A stretch of DNA of 33,280 nucleotides from Alphaproteobacteria bacterium (lineage in GTDB: Bacteria; Pseudomonadota; Alphaproteobacteria; JAEULC01). The DNA lies in assembly GCA_020846275.1 (NCBI GenBank), contig JADLEG010000150.1, positions 1 to 33,280 on the forward strand, written 5' to 3'. The notes below the pieces were generated by a model that was not told the origin of the DNA, searched no databases, and saw only the letters and a list, made by a program, of their open reading frames with translations. Every line of letters starts with the position of its first letter. The stretch's first letter is position 1. Both the position numbers and the translations under genes were made by a program. Below are positions 1 to 7,749 of this stretch, one piece after another.

Positions 1-9
1 CTGGGCCAT
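1..9 (-). CDS. rpsI: 30S ribosomal protein S9, first three codons only
   Basis: Read on the minus strand, bases 9 to 1 give ATG GCC CAG (Met-Ala-Gln), starting one base after the rplM stop codon. In nearly all bacteria rpsI follows rplM directly in one operon, so this is almost certainly the start of S9, cut by the window edge. Only three codons are visible. The call rests on gene order and the start codon, not on protein similarity. Confidence 0.7.
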
Positions 10-10
10 G

Positions 11-478
11 TTACGCGCTGCTCCTCTTGTTCTTCGGATTGCGCTTGGCGATGTCCACGACCGCCGGCTGCTGCGCCTCGTGCGGATGGGCGGCGCCGGC
101 ATAGACGCGCAGGTTGCGCATCTGCTGTCGGCCCAGCGGGCCGCGCGGCACCATGCGCTCGACCGCCTTGGTCAGCACGCGCTCCGGGTACTTGCCGCCC
201 AGGATCTGGCCGACCGCCCGCTCCTTGATCCCGCCGGGATGGTTGGTGTGCCAGTAGAACTTCTTGTCCTGCAGCTTGTTGCCGGTCAGCTTGACCTTCT
301 CGGCATTGATCACGATCACGTTGTCGCCGCAGTCGACATGGGGGGTGAAGCTGGCACGGTGCTTGCCGCGCAGGATCTTGGCGATCTCGGCCGCGAGCCG
401 CCCGAGCACGACGCCGTCGGCGTCCACCACCACCCACTTCTTCTCGACCTCGGCCGGCTTCAGTACATAGGTTCCCAT
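11..478 (-). CDS. rplM: 50S ribosomal protein L13
   Basis: L13 is an early-assembling protein of the large ribosomal subunit. The 155-residue product has the normal family length. It shows the typical N-terminus (MGTYVLKP, then [17 protein letters not shown]), the central [16 protein letters not shown] block and the conserved [12 protein letters not shown] segment, followed by the [17 protein letters not shown] tail. The ATG at 478-476 is the start. It lies about 53 bases downstream of a predicted transcription start, and a strong hairpin sits 22 bases before the ATG. rpsI follows after one base, so the pair forms the usual rplM-rpsI operon. Confidence 0.97.
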   Translation of the reverse strand: MGTYVLKPAEVEKKWVVVDADGVVLGRLAAEIAKILRGKHRASFTPHVDCGDNVIVINAEKVKLTGNKLQDKKFYWHTNHPGGIKERAVGQILGGKYPERVLTKAVERMVPRGPLGRQQMRNLRVYAGAAHPHEAQQPAVVDIAKRNPKNKRSSA

Positions 479-500
479 GGCACCCGGTCCGGAAAGATTA

Positions 501-524
501 CGGGCGGGGGACCTCCCCCGCCCG
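501..524 (-). promoter_or_regulatory. GC-rich hairpin in the predicted rplM leader
   Basis: Bases 501-510 and 515-524 are a perfect 10-bp inverted repeat (CGGGCGGGGG / CCCCCGCCCG) around a 4-base loop. Counted from the predicted start near base 531, the hairpin begins about +7 and ends 22 bases before the rplM ATG, so it should form in the 5' leader. On the minus strand it is followed by TAATCTTTCC, only a weak T-rich run. It could be a terminator for the upstream TPR gene, or a leader structure acting on rplM translation. E. coli rplM-rpsI is autoregulated through its leader, but the L13/S9 link here is inference. Confidence 0.5.
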
Positions 525-537
525 GTTAAGGCGCGTC

Positions 538-566
538 GAAATACGCGATGCCCCGGCCGGTGTCAA
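538..566 (-). promoter_or_regulatory. Sigma-70-type promoter for rplM-rpsI
   Basis: On the minus strand a perfect -35 box TTGACA (566-561) is followed after exactly 17 bases by TATTTC (543-538) as a weak -10. Transcription would start near base 531, about 53 bases before the rplM ATG. A strong TTGACA with a poorer -10 is common for ribosomal protein promoters in alphaproteobacteria. Confidence 0.6.
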
Positions 567-590
567 CGCGAAAGCAGCGTCCGGCCGGGG
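551..590. repeat. Perfect 10-bp inverted repeat spanning the rplM -35 box
   Basis: CCCCGGCCGG (551-560) and CCGGCCGGGG (581-590) are exact reverse complements separated by 20 bases. The left arm lies inside the rplM promoter spacer and the TTGACA box lies in the loop. It sits just downstream of the TPR gene that ends at 617, so it may be a terminator stem for that gene or an operator on the rplM promoter. There is no T-run on the minus strand to favour termination. Confidence 0.45.
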
Positions 591-616
591 TTTCTCGATG
601 GCGGTATTATGTTACC

Positions 617-2020
617 TCATGCCGAGGCCCGCGCCGGGCGGGGCCGCGCCAGGCTTTGCGCCGCGCCCCGCGCCTGGGTGGCGCCCGGCTTGTCGCCGGC
701 CAGGTCGCGGGCGCGGGCAACCAGCTCCCAGGCGAACGGGCTTTGCGGCTTGAGCTCGATGCGCTCGGACAGCAGCGCGCGGGCCAGCCGGTCCTGCTTC
801 GCCCGCAGCGCCGCCTCGATGAGGGTCAGGCTCAAGAGGTCGCGCTGCGCATGGCTGCCGCCGAAGCGGTGCGCGATCGGGCGCAGGGGCAACAGCAGGT
901 CCACCGTGGTGGCGTAATCGCCGCGGCCGAAGGCGCTGAGCGCCCGGCACACCGGCACGCCGACGTCGCGCGCCATCATGCCGTTGGTGCCGGACTGGGC
1001 GGCGCTTTTCACCACCGTGGCCAGCAGTTCGTCCGCCGCCGCCCTGCGCCCGTCGCCGATGAAGGCCATCATGGCGTGGGCATCGTTGAAGGCGTAGTTG
1101 GCATAGTCCGCCTTCGTCGCCCAGCTGTCGGCGATCGAGCGCCAGCGGCTGCCCACGTCGATTCCGCGCAGGTGGAGGCGCCACAGCATGGCCGAGGCGT
1201 CGATCATCTCCAGCACCATGTCCGACCGCGTGGGGCGGATCGACGCGTCGTAGATCGCCAGCACCCGGTCCGCCTCGCCGCGCTCGAGATGATAGAGCGC
1301 GAGGTGCCACCAGTTGTGGAAGGCGAAGCCGTTGTCGTGGCGCCAGTCGTCGGCGCGTTCGGTCAGCCATTGCACGCCGTCGGCCAGCCTGGTCTGCATC
1401 TCCATCACATGCGCCACGGCATGGATCGCCCAGGGGTCGCGCGGGTTTTGGGCCACCGCCGCCCTGCCCCGCTCCTCGGCGCGGGCGTAGTCGCCCATCT
1501 CCTCCAGGCCGAAGGCATGCATGCCCAGCACGTAGCCGTAGCCCGGCACGTCCTTGTCCCAGTCGCCGGTCACGCGCGCGACGCGGTCGCGCAGCATCGA
1601 CGACTGTCCCAGGAAGAAGTCCTCGACATGCGCGAGCTGCAGCGCCAGGAGGTCGCGCGGATAGTCGACCAGGATGCCGCCATAGAGCTGGTTGGACCGC
1701 GCCATGTCGCCGTCCAGCCAGGCCTCGGCCGCGGCCAGGTGGCGCAACTCGCGGTCGTTCGCCTTGGCCGACAGGCCGCGCGCGGCGTCGACCGACCTGC
1801 GCAATTCGGGCTCGAACTGCTTGTCCGAGGTGGTCGCCAGCACCCCGGCGCGAAAGCAATGCCCCATGACGAAATCGGGATCTTCCGCCAGCGCCTGGTC
1901 GATCACCGCGATCGGATCGTTGAAGTAGCCGTGCAGCAGTTCGCTCGCCTGCTCCAGCCGGTCGAGCGACGCGCGGTTCGTCGTGGAGACTGGTATGTCG
2001 CGCTTGTCTCGTAGCGTCAT
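617..2020 (-). CDS. TPR repeat protein, TTC38-like
   Basis: A 467-residue soluble, mostly helical protein with degenerate tetratricopeptide repeats throughout. No signal peptide or membrane segment is seen. Motifs such as AIHAVAHVMEMQ, HNWWHLALYHLERG and the paired His/Trp residues around residues 200-265 recall the TTC38 family of bacterial and eukaryotic TPR proteins, whose biochemical role is unknown. The ATG at 2020 is preceded by a good ribosome binding site (GGAGGA on the minus strand, about 8 bases away). The gene is transcribed away from the acetyltransferase on its right and towards rplM. The family call is by motif memory; binding partner and function cannot be deduced. Confidence 0.8.
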   Translation of the reverse strand: MTLRDKRDIPVSTTNRASLDRLEQASELLHGYFNDPIAVIDQALAEDPDFVMGHCFRAGVLATTSDKQFEPELRRSVDAARGLSAKANDRELRHLAAAEAWLDGDMARSNQLYGGILVDYPRDLLALQLAHVEDFFLGQSSMLRDRVARVTGDWDKDVPGYGYVLGMHAFGLEEMGDYARAEERGRAAVAQNPRDPWAIHAVAHVMEMQTRLADGVQWLTERADDWRHDNGFAFHNWWHLALYHLERGEADRVLAIYDASIRPTRSDMVLEMIDASAMLWRLHLRGIDVGSRWRSIADSWATKADYANYAFNDAHAMMAFIGDGRRAAADELLATVVKSAAQSGTNGMMARDVGVPVCRALSAFGRGDYATTVDLLLPLRPIAHRFGGSHAQRDLLSLTLIEAALRAKQDRLARALLSERIELKPQSPFAWELVARARDLAGDKPGATQARGAAQSLARPRPARASA

Positions 2021-2220
2021 CGCGGTGTCCTCCGGATTTCTACTGAGGGTTGGTTCGGGCGGGGGATTGCTCTTGTGCCAGACGATCGCGGCAGGGTTAG
2101 GGCAAAATCTTGGCTCGCCTGCCCCGGGCGCTAACGCCCGCGGCTTTTCCCGTCCGGCGCGGCGGGCTAGGCTTCCAGGCGAGCTTCGATCCCGCGCCTG
2201 TCAACCACGCCACACGAAAA

Positions 2221-2730
2221 ATGCCCACCGTATTGATACGCAACGCGCGCCTGGCCGAGAGCGGACCGGACGACGCCCAAACCCTGCTCGACCTCGTCAA
2301 GGGCCTGGCGCTCTACGAGCACGAGCCCGACGCCGTTAAGGCGACGGTCGCGGACCTGCGCCGCCACGGCACGGGCGAGCGCCCGCGCTTCGAGGCGATC
2401 ATCGCCGAGCTCGACGGCAAGCCCGCCGGCTTCGCGCTCTTCTTCCACAACTACTCGACCTGGACCGGCAGGCCCGGAATCTATCTCGAGGACCTGTTCG
2501 TCCATGAATGGGCGCGCGGCCACGGGCTGGGACGCCGGCTGATGGCCCGCCTCGCGCGCATCGCCCAGGACCGCGACTGCGGGCGCCTCGATCTGTGGGT
2601 GCTGCACTGGAACAAGACGCGCGCGTTCTACCACCGCCTCGGTCTCGCGCACATGAAGGAGTGGCTGCCCTACCGCGCCGACCGCGCGGGCATCGACCGG
2701 CTGGCGGCGGACGACGTTGCGGAGAATTAA
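2221..2730 (+). CDS. GNAT-family N-acetyltransferase, SSAT/diamine acetyltransferase-like
   Basis: A 169-residue GNAT enzyme that would transfer acetyl from acetyl-CoA to a small amine. The C-terminal half has the family core: IYLEDLFV (strand 4), then the acetyl-CoA pyrophosphate loop ARGHGLGRRLM, then LDLWVLHWNKTRAFYHRLG, closely resembling spermidine/spermine or thialysine acetyltransferases (SSAT). The reading frame stays open upstream to an ATG at 2110, but the first 37 codons there are Arg/Pro-rich and unlike the family. I therefore place the start at 2221, where the protein begins MPTVLIRNA. No clear Shine-Dalgarno precedes this ATG (CACACGAAAA), so a leaderless or weakly translated mRNA is possible. 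The substrate is not determined. Confidence 0.85.
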   Translation: MPTVLIRNARLAESGPDDAQTLLDLVKGLALYEHEPDAVKATVADLRRHGTGERPRFEAIIAELDGKPAGFALFFHNYSTWTGRPGIYLEDLFVHEWARGHGLGRRLMARLARIAQDRDCGRLDLWVLHWNKTRAFYHRLGLAHMKEWLPYRADRAGIDRLAADDVAEN

Positions 2731-2790
2731 CTTGCCGGCCGCGATCTTCGGAGCGCATTGGCAGCAGCCGCCGCAGAAGGGCCGTAACCC

Positions 2791-4527
2791 ATGACCGCGT
2801 TCAAGCCGTTCCTCCGCGATCTGTGGGCGCTCGCCCGTCCCTACTGGTTCTCGGAAGAGCGCTGGCCCGCGCGCGGGCTGCTCGCGGTCATCGTCGGCAT
2901 GAACCTGGGGCTGGTCTACCTCAGCGTGCTGCTGAACCAGTGGAACAACGCCTTCTACAACGCGCTGCAGGAGAAGGACTACGACACGTTCGTGCGCCAG
3001 CTCCTGTATTTCGTGCTGCTGGTCACCGCCTTCATCGTCATCGCCGTCTATCGCCTCTATCTGCGCCAGATGCTCGAGATCCGCTGGCGGCGCTGGCTGA
3101 CCGACCGGTTCCTCAACGACTGGCTGGGCCGCCAGGCCTATTACCGCCTGCAATTCGCCGAGGGCGCGACCGACAACCCCGACCAGCGCATCTCCGACGA
3201 CGCGCGCCTGTTCGTGAACCAGACCCTGATCATCTCGCTCGACCTGCTCAGCAACGTCGTCACGCTGATCTCGTTCTTCGGCATCCTGTGGGGGCTTTCG
3301 GGCACGCTGACGATCCCGCTCGGCGGCATGAGCATCGCCGTGCCGGGCTACATGGTCTGGGTGGCGCTGCTCTATTCGATCGTCGGCACCTGGATCGCGC
3401 ACCGGCTGGGCAGGCCGCTGGTGGGCATCAACTTCCAGCGCCAGCGCTACGAGGCCGATTTCCGCTTCGCGCTGGTGCGCGTGCGCGAGAACGCCGAGGG
3501 GGTGGCGCTCTACCGCGGCGAGGCCGACGAGCTGGGCAGCCTGCGCGACCGCTTCGCCGCCATCGTCGCCAACTGGCGCGACGTGATGCGATTCACCAAG
3601 CGGCTGACCTGGTTCACCGCGGGCTTCGGCCAGGTCGCCAACGTGTTCCCCGTCGTGGTGGCGGCGCCGCGCTACTTCTCGGGCGCGATCCAGCTCGGCG
3701 GGCTGATGCAAACAGCGTCGGCCTTCGGCGAGGTGCAGGGGGCGATGAGCTGGTTCGTCAACGCCTACTCGACCCTCGCCGAATGGAAGGCTACGGTCGA
3801 CCGCTTGACCGGGTTCACCGCCACCCTGGCGCGGACGGGCCGCGAGGGAGCTTCCGGCATCGCGCACGAGCGCGCGCCCCAGCCGGAAGTTTCGCTGGCG
3901 AGAGTCGGCGTGCGCCTGCCGGACGACCGGGCGCTGGTCCAGCCGGTCGACCTGGCCCTGGCCCCGGGCGAGTCCGTGCTGCTGTCCGGCCCCTCGGGGT
4001 CGGGCAAGAGCACGGTGTTCCGCGTTCTGGGCGGCTTGTGGCCGTACGGCGAGGGGCGCGTCAGCCTGCCGGAGGGTGCCAGCTTCCTGTTCCTGCCGCA
4101 GAAGCCCTACCTGCCGCTGGGCGCGCTGCGCGCCGTGGTGGCCTATCCGAAGGCGGCCGAGGGCATCGCGGACGACGACATCAGGCGCGCGCTGGCCGAT
4201 TGCGGCCTTGGCCATCTCGGCCGGCGCCTGGACGAGGTGCAGAACTGGGCCCAGCAGCTCTCGCCCGGCGAGCAGCAGCGCATCGCCTTCGCGCGCGCCC
4301 TGCTCTACCGCCCGGACTGGCTGTTCCTCGACGAGGCTACATCGGCGCTCGACCCCGAGTCGGAGTCCGCGCTCTACCGGCTGGTCAAGGAGCGCCTGCC
4401 CGACACCACGCTCGTCAGCATCGCCCACCGCGCCAGCCTGGCGGCGCTGCACGACCGCAAGCTGGAACTGCGGCGGGGTGCGGAGGGAAGCCGCCTGGAA
4501 GAGGTCGCCGCGACCCCCGCGGCTTGA
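2791..4527 (+). CDS. ABC transporter, fused permease and ATPase, SbmA/BacA-YddA type
   Basis: A 578-residue half-transporter. Residues about 25-270 form a multi-helix membrane domain of the SbmA/BacA (ABC_membrane_2) kind, with WNNAFYNALQEKDYDTF near the start and an EGVALYRGE segment around residues 233-241, both typical of this group. The C-terminal ATPase has Walker A GPSGSGKST (about 400-408), signature LSPGEQQRIAFARALL, Walker B WLFLDEATSALD and the switch histidine in SIAHRASL, so it should be catalytically competent. Relatives include BacA-related proteins involved in peptide uptake, very-long-chain fatty acid modification or vitamin uptake. The substrate here is unknown. It likely works as a homodimer in the inner membrane. 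Confidence 0.9.
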   Translation: MTAFKPFLRDLWALARPYWFSEERWPARGLLAVIVGMNLGLVYLSVLLNQWNNAFYNALQEKDYDTFVRQLLYFVLLVTAFIVIAVYRLYLRQMLEIRWRRWLTDRFLNDWLGRQAYYRLQFAEGATDNPDQRISDDARLFVNQTLIISLDLLSNVVTLISFFGILWGLSGTLTIPLGGMSIAVPGYMVWVALLYSIVGTWIAHRLGRPLVGINFQRQRYEADFRFALVRVRENAEGVALYRGEADELGSLRDRFAAIVANWRDVMRFTKRLTWFTAGFGQVANVFPVVVAAPRYFSGAIQLGGLMQTASAFGEVQGAMSWFVNAYSTLAEWKATVDRLTGFTATLARTGREGASGIAHERAPQPEVSLARVGVRLPDDRALVQPVDLALAPGESVLLSGPSGSGKSTVFRVLGGLWPYGEGRVSLPEGASFLFLPQKPYLPLGALRAVVAYPKAAEGIADDDIRRALADCGLGHLGRRLDEVQNWAQQLSPGEQQRIAFARALLYRPDWLFLDEATSALDPESESALYRLVKERLPDTTLVSIAHRASLAALHDRKLELRRGAEGSRLEEVAATPAA

Positions 4528-4581
4528 CCGGGTGACGGAAAACAGCGCGCGCGCCGCGCGCCGGCATGCGATGCTGAGGTC

Positions 4582-5049
4582 ATGATCGACTGGTTCATCC
4601 GCCTCTACGCCGACCCCACCGCCGAGCGCCTGCTGGTGGCTTTCGTGCTGGGCGCCATCGTCGGCGCCGAACGGCAGTTCTGGCACGAATACGGCGGGGT
4701 GCGCGTCAACGTGCTGGTCTCGCTCGGCGCCGCCGCCTTCGTCGACCTCCTGACGACCATGTCCCCCGGCAGCCCCGGCATGCCCGCGGGCGTGGGCACC
4801 ATCGTCACCGGCGTGGGTTTCCTGGGCGCCGGGCTGATCATGAAGGAAGGCTTCACCATCCGGGGCTTGAGCACCGCCGCCACGGTGTGGTGCTCGGCGG
4901 CGATCGGCGCCAACGCCGGCGCGTCGGAATACACGGCGGCATCGCTGATCTGCCTGTTCGTCACCGGCGCCAACCTGGTGCTGAGCCCGATGGTCAAGCT
5001 GATCGAAGCCCGGCGCCGCCCGCACAACGGCCCGGACCCGTCGATCTGA
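4582..5049 (+). CDS. MgtC/SapB family inner-membrane protein
   Basis: A 155-residue, very hydrophobic protein with about five membrane helices (roughly residues 13-30, 39-58, 66-86, 96-115 and 120-140). Hallmarks of the MgtC/SapB N-terminal domain are visible: LGAIVGAERQ in the first helix region, VSLGAAAFV, GVGFLGAGLIMKEG and the invariant-looking RGLSTAATVW. It lacks the C-terminal ACT-like domain of Salmonella MgtC, so it is the short type. MgtC proteins are linked to survival at low magnesium and, in Salmonella, to inhibition of the F1Fo ATP synthase. The role here is not deducible. The gene converges on the oxygenase gene with only four bases between the stop codons. Confidence 0.92.
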   Translation: MIDWFIRLYADPTAERLLVAFVLGAIVGAERQFWHEYGGVRVNVLVSLGAAAFVDLLTTMSPGSPGMPAGVGTIVTGVGFLGAGLIMKEGFTIRGLSTAATVWCSAAIGANAGASEYTAASLICLFVTGANLVLSPMVKLIEARRRPHNGPDPSI

Positions 5050-5053
5050 CCTG

Positions 5054-5764
5054 CTACTTCGCGTCGTGGAAGATGATGCCGAGGGTGAAGCGGCTGCCCT
5101 GGCGCACCGTGCTGACCCCGTGGCGCATCGTCGCGCGATAGTAGCCGCGGGCGCCGGCGACCGGCCGATCGCGCACGGCGAAGACCACCGCCTCGCCTTG
5201 CCCCAGCCGGATCGCCTCGCCGCGCGACTGGCGGCGCGGGCGCTGCTCGACCAGCAGGAACTCGCCGCCGGTGAAGTCGCGCTCGGGGTCGCTGAGCAGG
5301 ATCGTGAGCTGCAGCGGGAACACCAGGTCGCCGTAGAGGTCCTGGTGCAGGCAGTTGTAGTCGCCCGCGCCGTATTTCAGCAGCAGCGGCGTCGGCCGCT
5401 TCTGCCCGGCCCCGTGGCATTGCGCCAGATAGGCATCCAGCGTGGGCGGGAAACGCTGTTCGCTGCGCAGGTGCTCGCTCCAGCGGTCGGCCACCGGCGC
5501 CAGCAGCGGATAGAGTTCGCGCCGCAACCCGGCGACCGGCGTGGGCAGCGGATCGGCGAAGTACTGGTACTCGCCGCGGCCGAAGCCGTGGCGGGCCATG
5601 ATCACCTTGCTGCGGAAATTCTTCCCGTCCTCGTAGAGGCCGGCCAGCGCCTTGCACTGCGCCGGCGCCAGCAGCTCGGGCACGCGGGCGAAGCCGCGCT
5701 CGTCGAGCTCGGCGGCCACCGTCAGCCAGTCGACCTCCGCAATACGGCGCGCGATCGGGGTCAC
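5054..5764 (-). CDS. 2-oxoglutarate/Fe(II)-dependent oxygenase
   Basis: A 236-residue cytoplasmic dioxygenase. The double-stranded beta-helix signature is clear: iron ligands H140 and D142 in CLHQDLYGD, distal H215 in MRHGVS, and R225 (GSRFTLGIIFHDA) placed to bind 2-oxoglutarate. It resembles the COG3826 group, labelled in databases as an oxygenase possibly acting on damaged nucleic acid; I could not check this. The start is GTG at 5764-5762, which overlaps the TGA stop of the glutathione S-transferase (GTGA), so the two are translationally coupled. The frame is open further upstream but runs antiparallel to the transferase sequence, which is not coding in that frame. Substrate unknown. Confidence 0.85.
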   Translation of the reverse strand: MTPIARRIAEVDWLTVAAELDERGFARVPELLAPAQCKALAGLYEDGKNFRSKVIMARHGFGRGEYQYFADPLPTPVAGLRRELYPLLAPVADRWSEHLRSEQRFPPTLDAYLAQCHGAGQKRPTPLLLKYGAGDYNCLHQDLYGDLVFPLQLTILLSDPERDFTGGEFLLVEQRPRRQSRGEAIRLGQGEAVVFAVRDRPVAGARGYYRATMRHGVSTVRQGSRFTLGIIFHDAK

Positions 5765-6372
5765 GTCGGCACCGTCTCGCGGAACGCCGGCAGCGCATCC
5801 GCCCGGTCGACTAGCGCATCGAGATTGGGGTACCGGCCGGGCGGCACGAGATGCGCGAGGTCGTAGCGCATGGACAGCACCGCGCAGGCCGTCGTGACGT
5901 CGGCCTGGGTCACGCGCTCGCCCAGGAGCCAGGGCGCGGCCAGCGCCGCTTCCGCGTCCAGGGCCTGCAGCGCCGTCGCGACCTGACCCTCGAGCTGGTC
6001 CAGCCAGGGCTGGTGGACTTTTTCTGCGGGGCGCTTGCTGCGTTCGTAGTAAGCCGCGACGTATTTCTCGCAGGCGCCGACCGCCAGCGCGACCAGGCGG
6101 TTGACCCGCCTGCGCGCCGGCCCGCGCGGCGAGGTCAGCGCACGCTCCGGCCCCGCCAGCTCGTCCACGTAGTCGAGGATCATCGTGCTGTCGATCAGGG
6201 TTTCGCCATCGTCCAGGATCAGCGCCGGCACGCGGCCGACCGGATTGACCGCGCGCAGCGCCGCCCCGTGGCTGGATGCCCACGGGCGGTGCTCGAACGG
6301 AATATCCAGCAGCTTCATCGTGACGCCCACCCGGCGGGCGAAGGGCGAGCTCCAGTAGCCGACCAGGATCAA
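5761..6372 (-). CDS. Glutathione S-transferase family protein
   Basis: A 203-residue two-domain GST. The N-terminal thioredoxin-like domain starts MILVGYWSSPFARRVG, with a Ser-Pro pair (SSPF, residues 8-11) at the usual active-site position. The cis-proline glutathione-binding motif is RVPALILDDGETLIDSTMILDYVDE (RVPAL then E-S/D at about residues 48-62). The C-terminal helical domain contains LGERVTQADVTTAC, the N-capping box of GSTs. It is the middle gene of a minus-strand trio: 11 bases behind the thioesterase gene and overlapping the oxygenase. Detoxification or thiol conjugation is likely, substrate unknown. Confidence 0.93.
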   Translation of the reverse strand: MILVGYWSSPFARRVGVTMKLLDIPFEHRPWASSHGAALRAVNPVGRVPALILDDGETLIDSTMILDYVDELAGPERALTSPRGPARRRVNRLVALAVGACEKYVAAYYERSKRPAEKVHQPWLDQLEGQVATALQALDAEAALAAPWLLGERVTQADVTTACAVLSMRYDLAHLVPPGRYPNLDALVDRADALPAFRETVPT

Positions 6373-6383
6373 CGCCGCGTCCT

Positions 6384-6821
6384 CTAGCCGCGTTCCGGCG
6401 GGATGGAATAGCTGGCCGTCACGTGCGCCACCGGCTCGGGCCGGCCTTCGCTGTGCAGCACCACCTCGCCGAAGGCCAGCCGCTTGCCCAGCTTGACCAT
6501 CCGCCCCTCGGCGAGAAGGTCACGCTGCTCCGGGCGGCTGAGGAAGTTGATGTTGAGGTTGACGGTGACGGCCCCCACCGCCCGCGCGTCCATGCTGAGC
6601 ACCACCGCGTACATCGTATAGTCGGCCAGCGCCATCATCATCGGCCCCGCGATCGTGCCGCCGGGCCTGAGGCTGCGGCGCTCGTAGGGCAGGCGCGCGG
6701 TCACGCGGCCCACCTCCATCTTCTCGATCGTCATGCCGAACTCGCCCACCAGTGGCAGCTCGGCCTCGGTCAGCCGCGTGAAATCCTCGATCGATATCTG
6801 GCTCTTCGCCGCTCTGCTCAT
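6384..6821 (-). CDS. PaaI/YigI-type hotdog-fold thioesterase
   Basis: A 145-residue single hotdog-domain protein. The central segment RPGGTIAGPMMMALADYTMYAVVL is the hot-dog helix with a GG-x-(I/L)-x-G pattern, followed by ARAVGAVTVNLNINFLSRP, the typical strand bearing the substrate channel. Such proteins hydrolyse acyl- or aryl-CoA thioesters as dimers or tetramers. The Asp at the end of the ALAD motif matches the position of the catalytic acid in this family. It leads the minus-strand operon with the GST and oxygenase genes and is divergent from the crotonase gene, with which it shares a 108-base control region. Confidence 0.88.
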   Translation of the reverse strand: MSRAAKSQISIEDFTRLTEAELPLVGEFGMTIEKMEVGRVTARLPYERRSLRPGGTIAGPMMMALADYTMYAVVLSMDARAVGAVTVNLNINFLSRPEQRDLLAEGRMVKLGKRLAFGEVVLHSEGRPEPVAHVTASYSIPPERG

Positions 6822-6850
6822 GGCGTCGTCCCGTGCATGGCCGATTTGCC

Positions 6851-6891
6851 TTCATAGCGGGTTTCATCGCGCTTGCCCAACGCGCTACAAT
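6851..6891. promoter_or_regulatory. Candidate divergent promoters for the crotonase and thioesterase genes
   Basis: Plus strand: a good -10 TACAAT (6886-6891) with a poor -35 TTTCAT (6862-6867) at 18 bases, pointing at the crotonase ATG 38 bases on. Minus strand: TTGGGC (6880-6875) and TATGAA (6856-6851) at 18 bases, pointing at the thioesterase. The two overlap, so they would compete. Only the TACAAT box is convincing. Confidence 0.35.
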
Positions 6892-6929
6892 CCGCTGCGG
6901 AACGGAAGGAAAGCCCCAAAGGAAAGCCC

Positions 6930-7742
6930 ATGACCGTCGCCCAGCGCCACCCGGAACCTGCGCCGCAGCCCCTTGTGCTGCGCGCCGTTGCGGACGGCGT
7001 CGCGACCTTGACCATGAACCGGCCGGCGGCACGCAACGCGCTCTCGACCGCGCTGTTGGCGGCCTTGCAGGACGCGCTGGACGGGCTGGCCACCGACGCC
7101 GCAGTCAAGGTTGTGGTGCTGGCCGGCGCGGGTCCCGCCTTCTCGGCGGGGCACGACCTGCGCGAGCTGCGCGCCGATCCCAACCGCGCGGCCTACGAGG
7201 CGGTCTTCGCGCAATGCAGCCGGCTGATGCTGACCATCCTCAAGCTGCCGAAGCCGGTGATCGCCCGCGTGCACGGCGTCGCGACGGCCGCGGGCTGCCA
7301 GCTCGTCGCGACCTGCGACCTTGCGGTAGCGTCGACCGCCGCGCGCTTCGCCACGCCCGGCGTCAATATCGGCCTGTTCTGCTCGACGCCGATGGTGGCG
7401 CTGACGCGCGCGGTCGGGCGCAAGCCGGCGATGGAGATGCTGCTGACCGGCGAGCTTGTGGATGCCGAGACGGCCAAGGCGCTGGGCCTGGTCAACCGCG
7501 TCGTGGCGCCCGAGCGCCTGGACGACGAGACCTTTGCGCTGGCGCGGCTGATCGCGTCGAAATCGCCGCTGACCGTCCGCACGGGCAAGGAGGCCTTCTA
7601 CCGCCAGATCGAGCTGGGCGTCGCCGAGGCCTATGCCTATGCCAGTCGCGTGATGACCGAGAACATGCTGGCGCACGACGCCGAGGCCGGCATTGACGCC
7701 TTCATCGCCAAGGCCCCGCCCCCGGATTGGCAGGGGCGGTAA
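6930..7742 (+). CDS. Enoyl-CoA hydratase/isomerase family protein, ECHDC3-like
   Basis: A 270-residue crotonase-fold protein. The oxyanion-hole and CoA-binding segments are intact (AFSAGHDLRELR; VHGVATAAGCQLVATCDLAVAS; TPGVNIGLFCSTPMVAL). Compared with rat enoyl-CoA hydratase, the two catalytic glutamates (E144 in GGGCELA and E164 in PE-x-x-LG) are replaced by Gln (AAGCQLV) and Gly (TPGVNIG). The same replacements occur in the human ECHDC3 group. Hydratase activity is therefore doubtful; binding of acyl-CoA or another crotonase reaction is possible. The frame is open to an ATG at 6873, but ATG 6930 has the ribosome binding site (AAAGGAAAG) and matches the family start. Confidence 0.9.
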   Translation: MTVAQRHPEPAPQPLVLRAVADGVATLTMNRPAARNALSTALLAALQDALDGLATDAAVKVVVLAGAGPAFSAGHDLRELRADPNRAAYEAVFAQCSRLMLTILKLPKPVIARVHGVATAAGCQLVATCDLAVASTAARFATPGVNIGLFCSTPMVALTRAVGRKPAMEMLLTGELVDAETAKALGLVNRVVAPERLDDETFALARLIASKSPLTVRTGKEAFYRQIELGVAEAYAYASRVMTENMLAHDAEAGIDAFIAKAPPPDWQGR

Positions 7743-7749
7743 TGGCATA

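Noticed and set aside
548..2014. Long plus-strand open frame opposite the TPR gene
   Set aside because: Antisense shadow in GC-rich DNA: Arg/Gly/Ala/His-rich, no domain features, while the minus strand encodes a coherent TPR protein.
2125..2140. Hairpin CGGGCG-CTAA-CGCCCG followed by CGGCTTTT as a terminator
   Set aside because: It lies between divergent genes with no upstream plus-strand gene to end; the stem is short and the T-run brief.
2167..5025. 952-codon minus-strand open frame
   Set aside because: Runs opposite the acetyltransferase, ABC and MgtC genes; composition is Arg/Gln/His/Ala-rich and shows no motifs.
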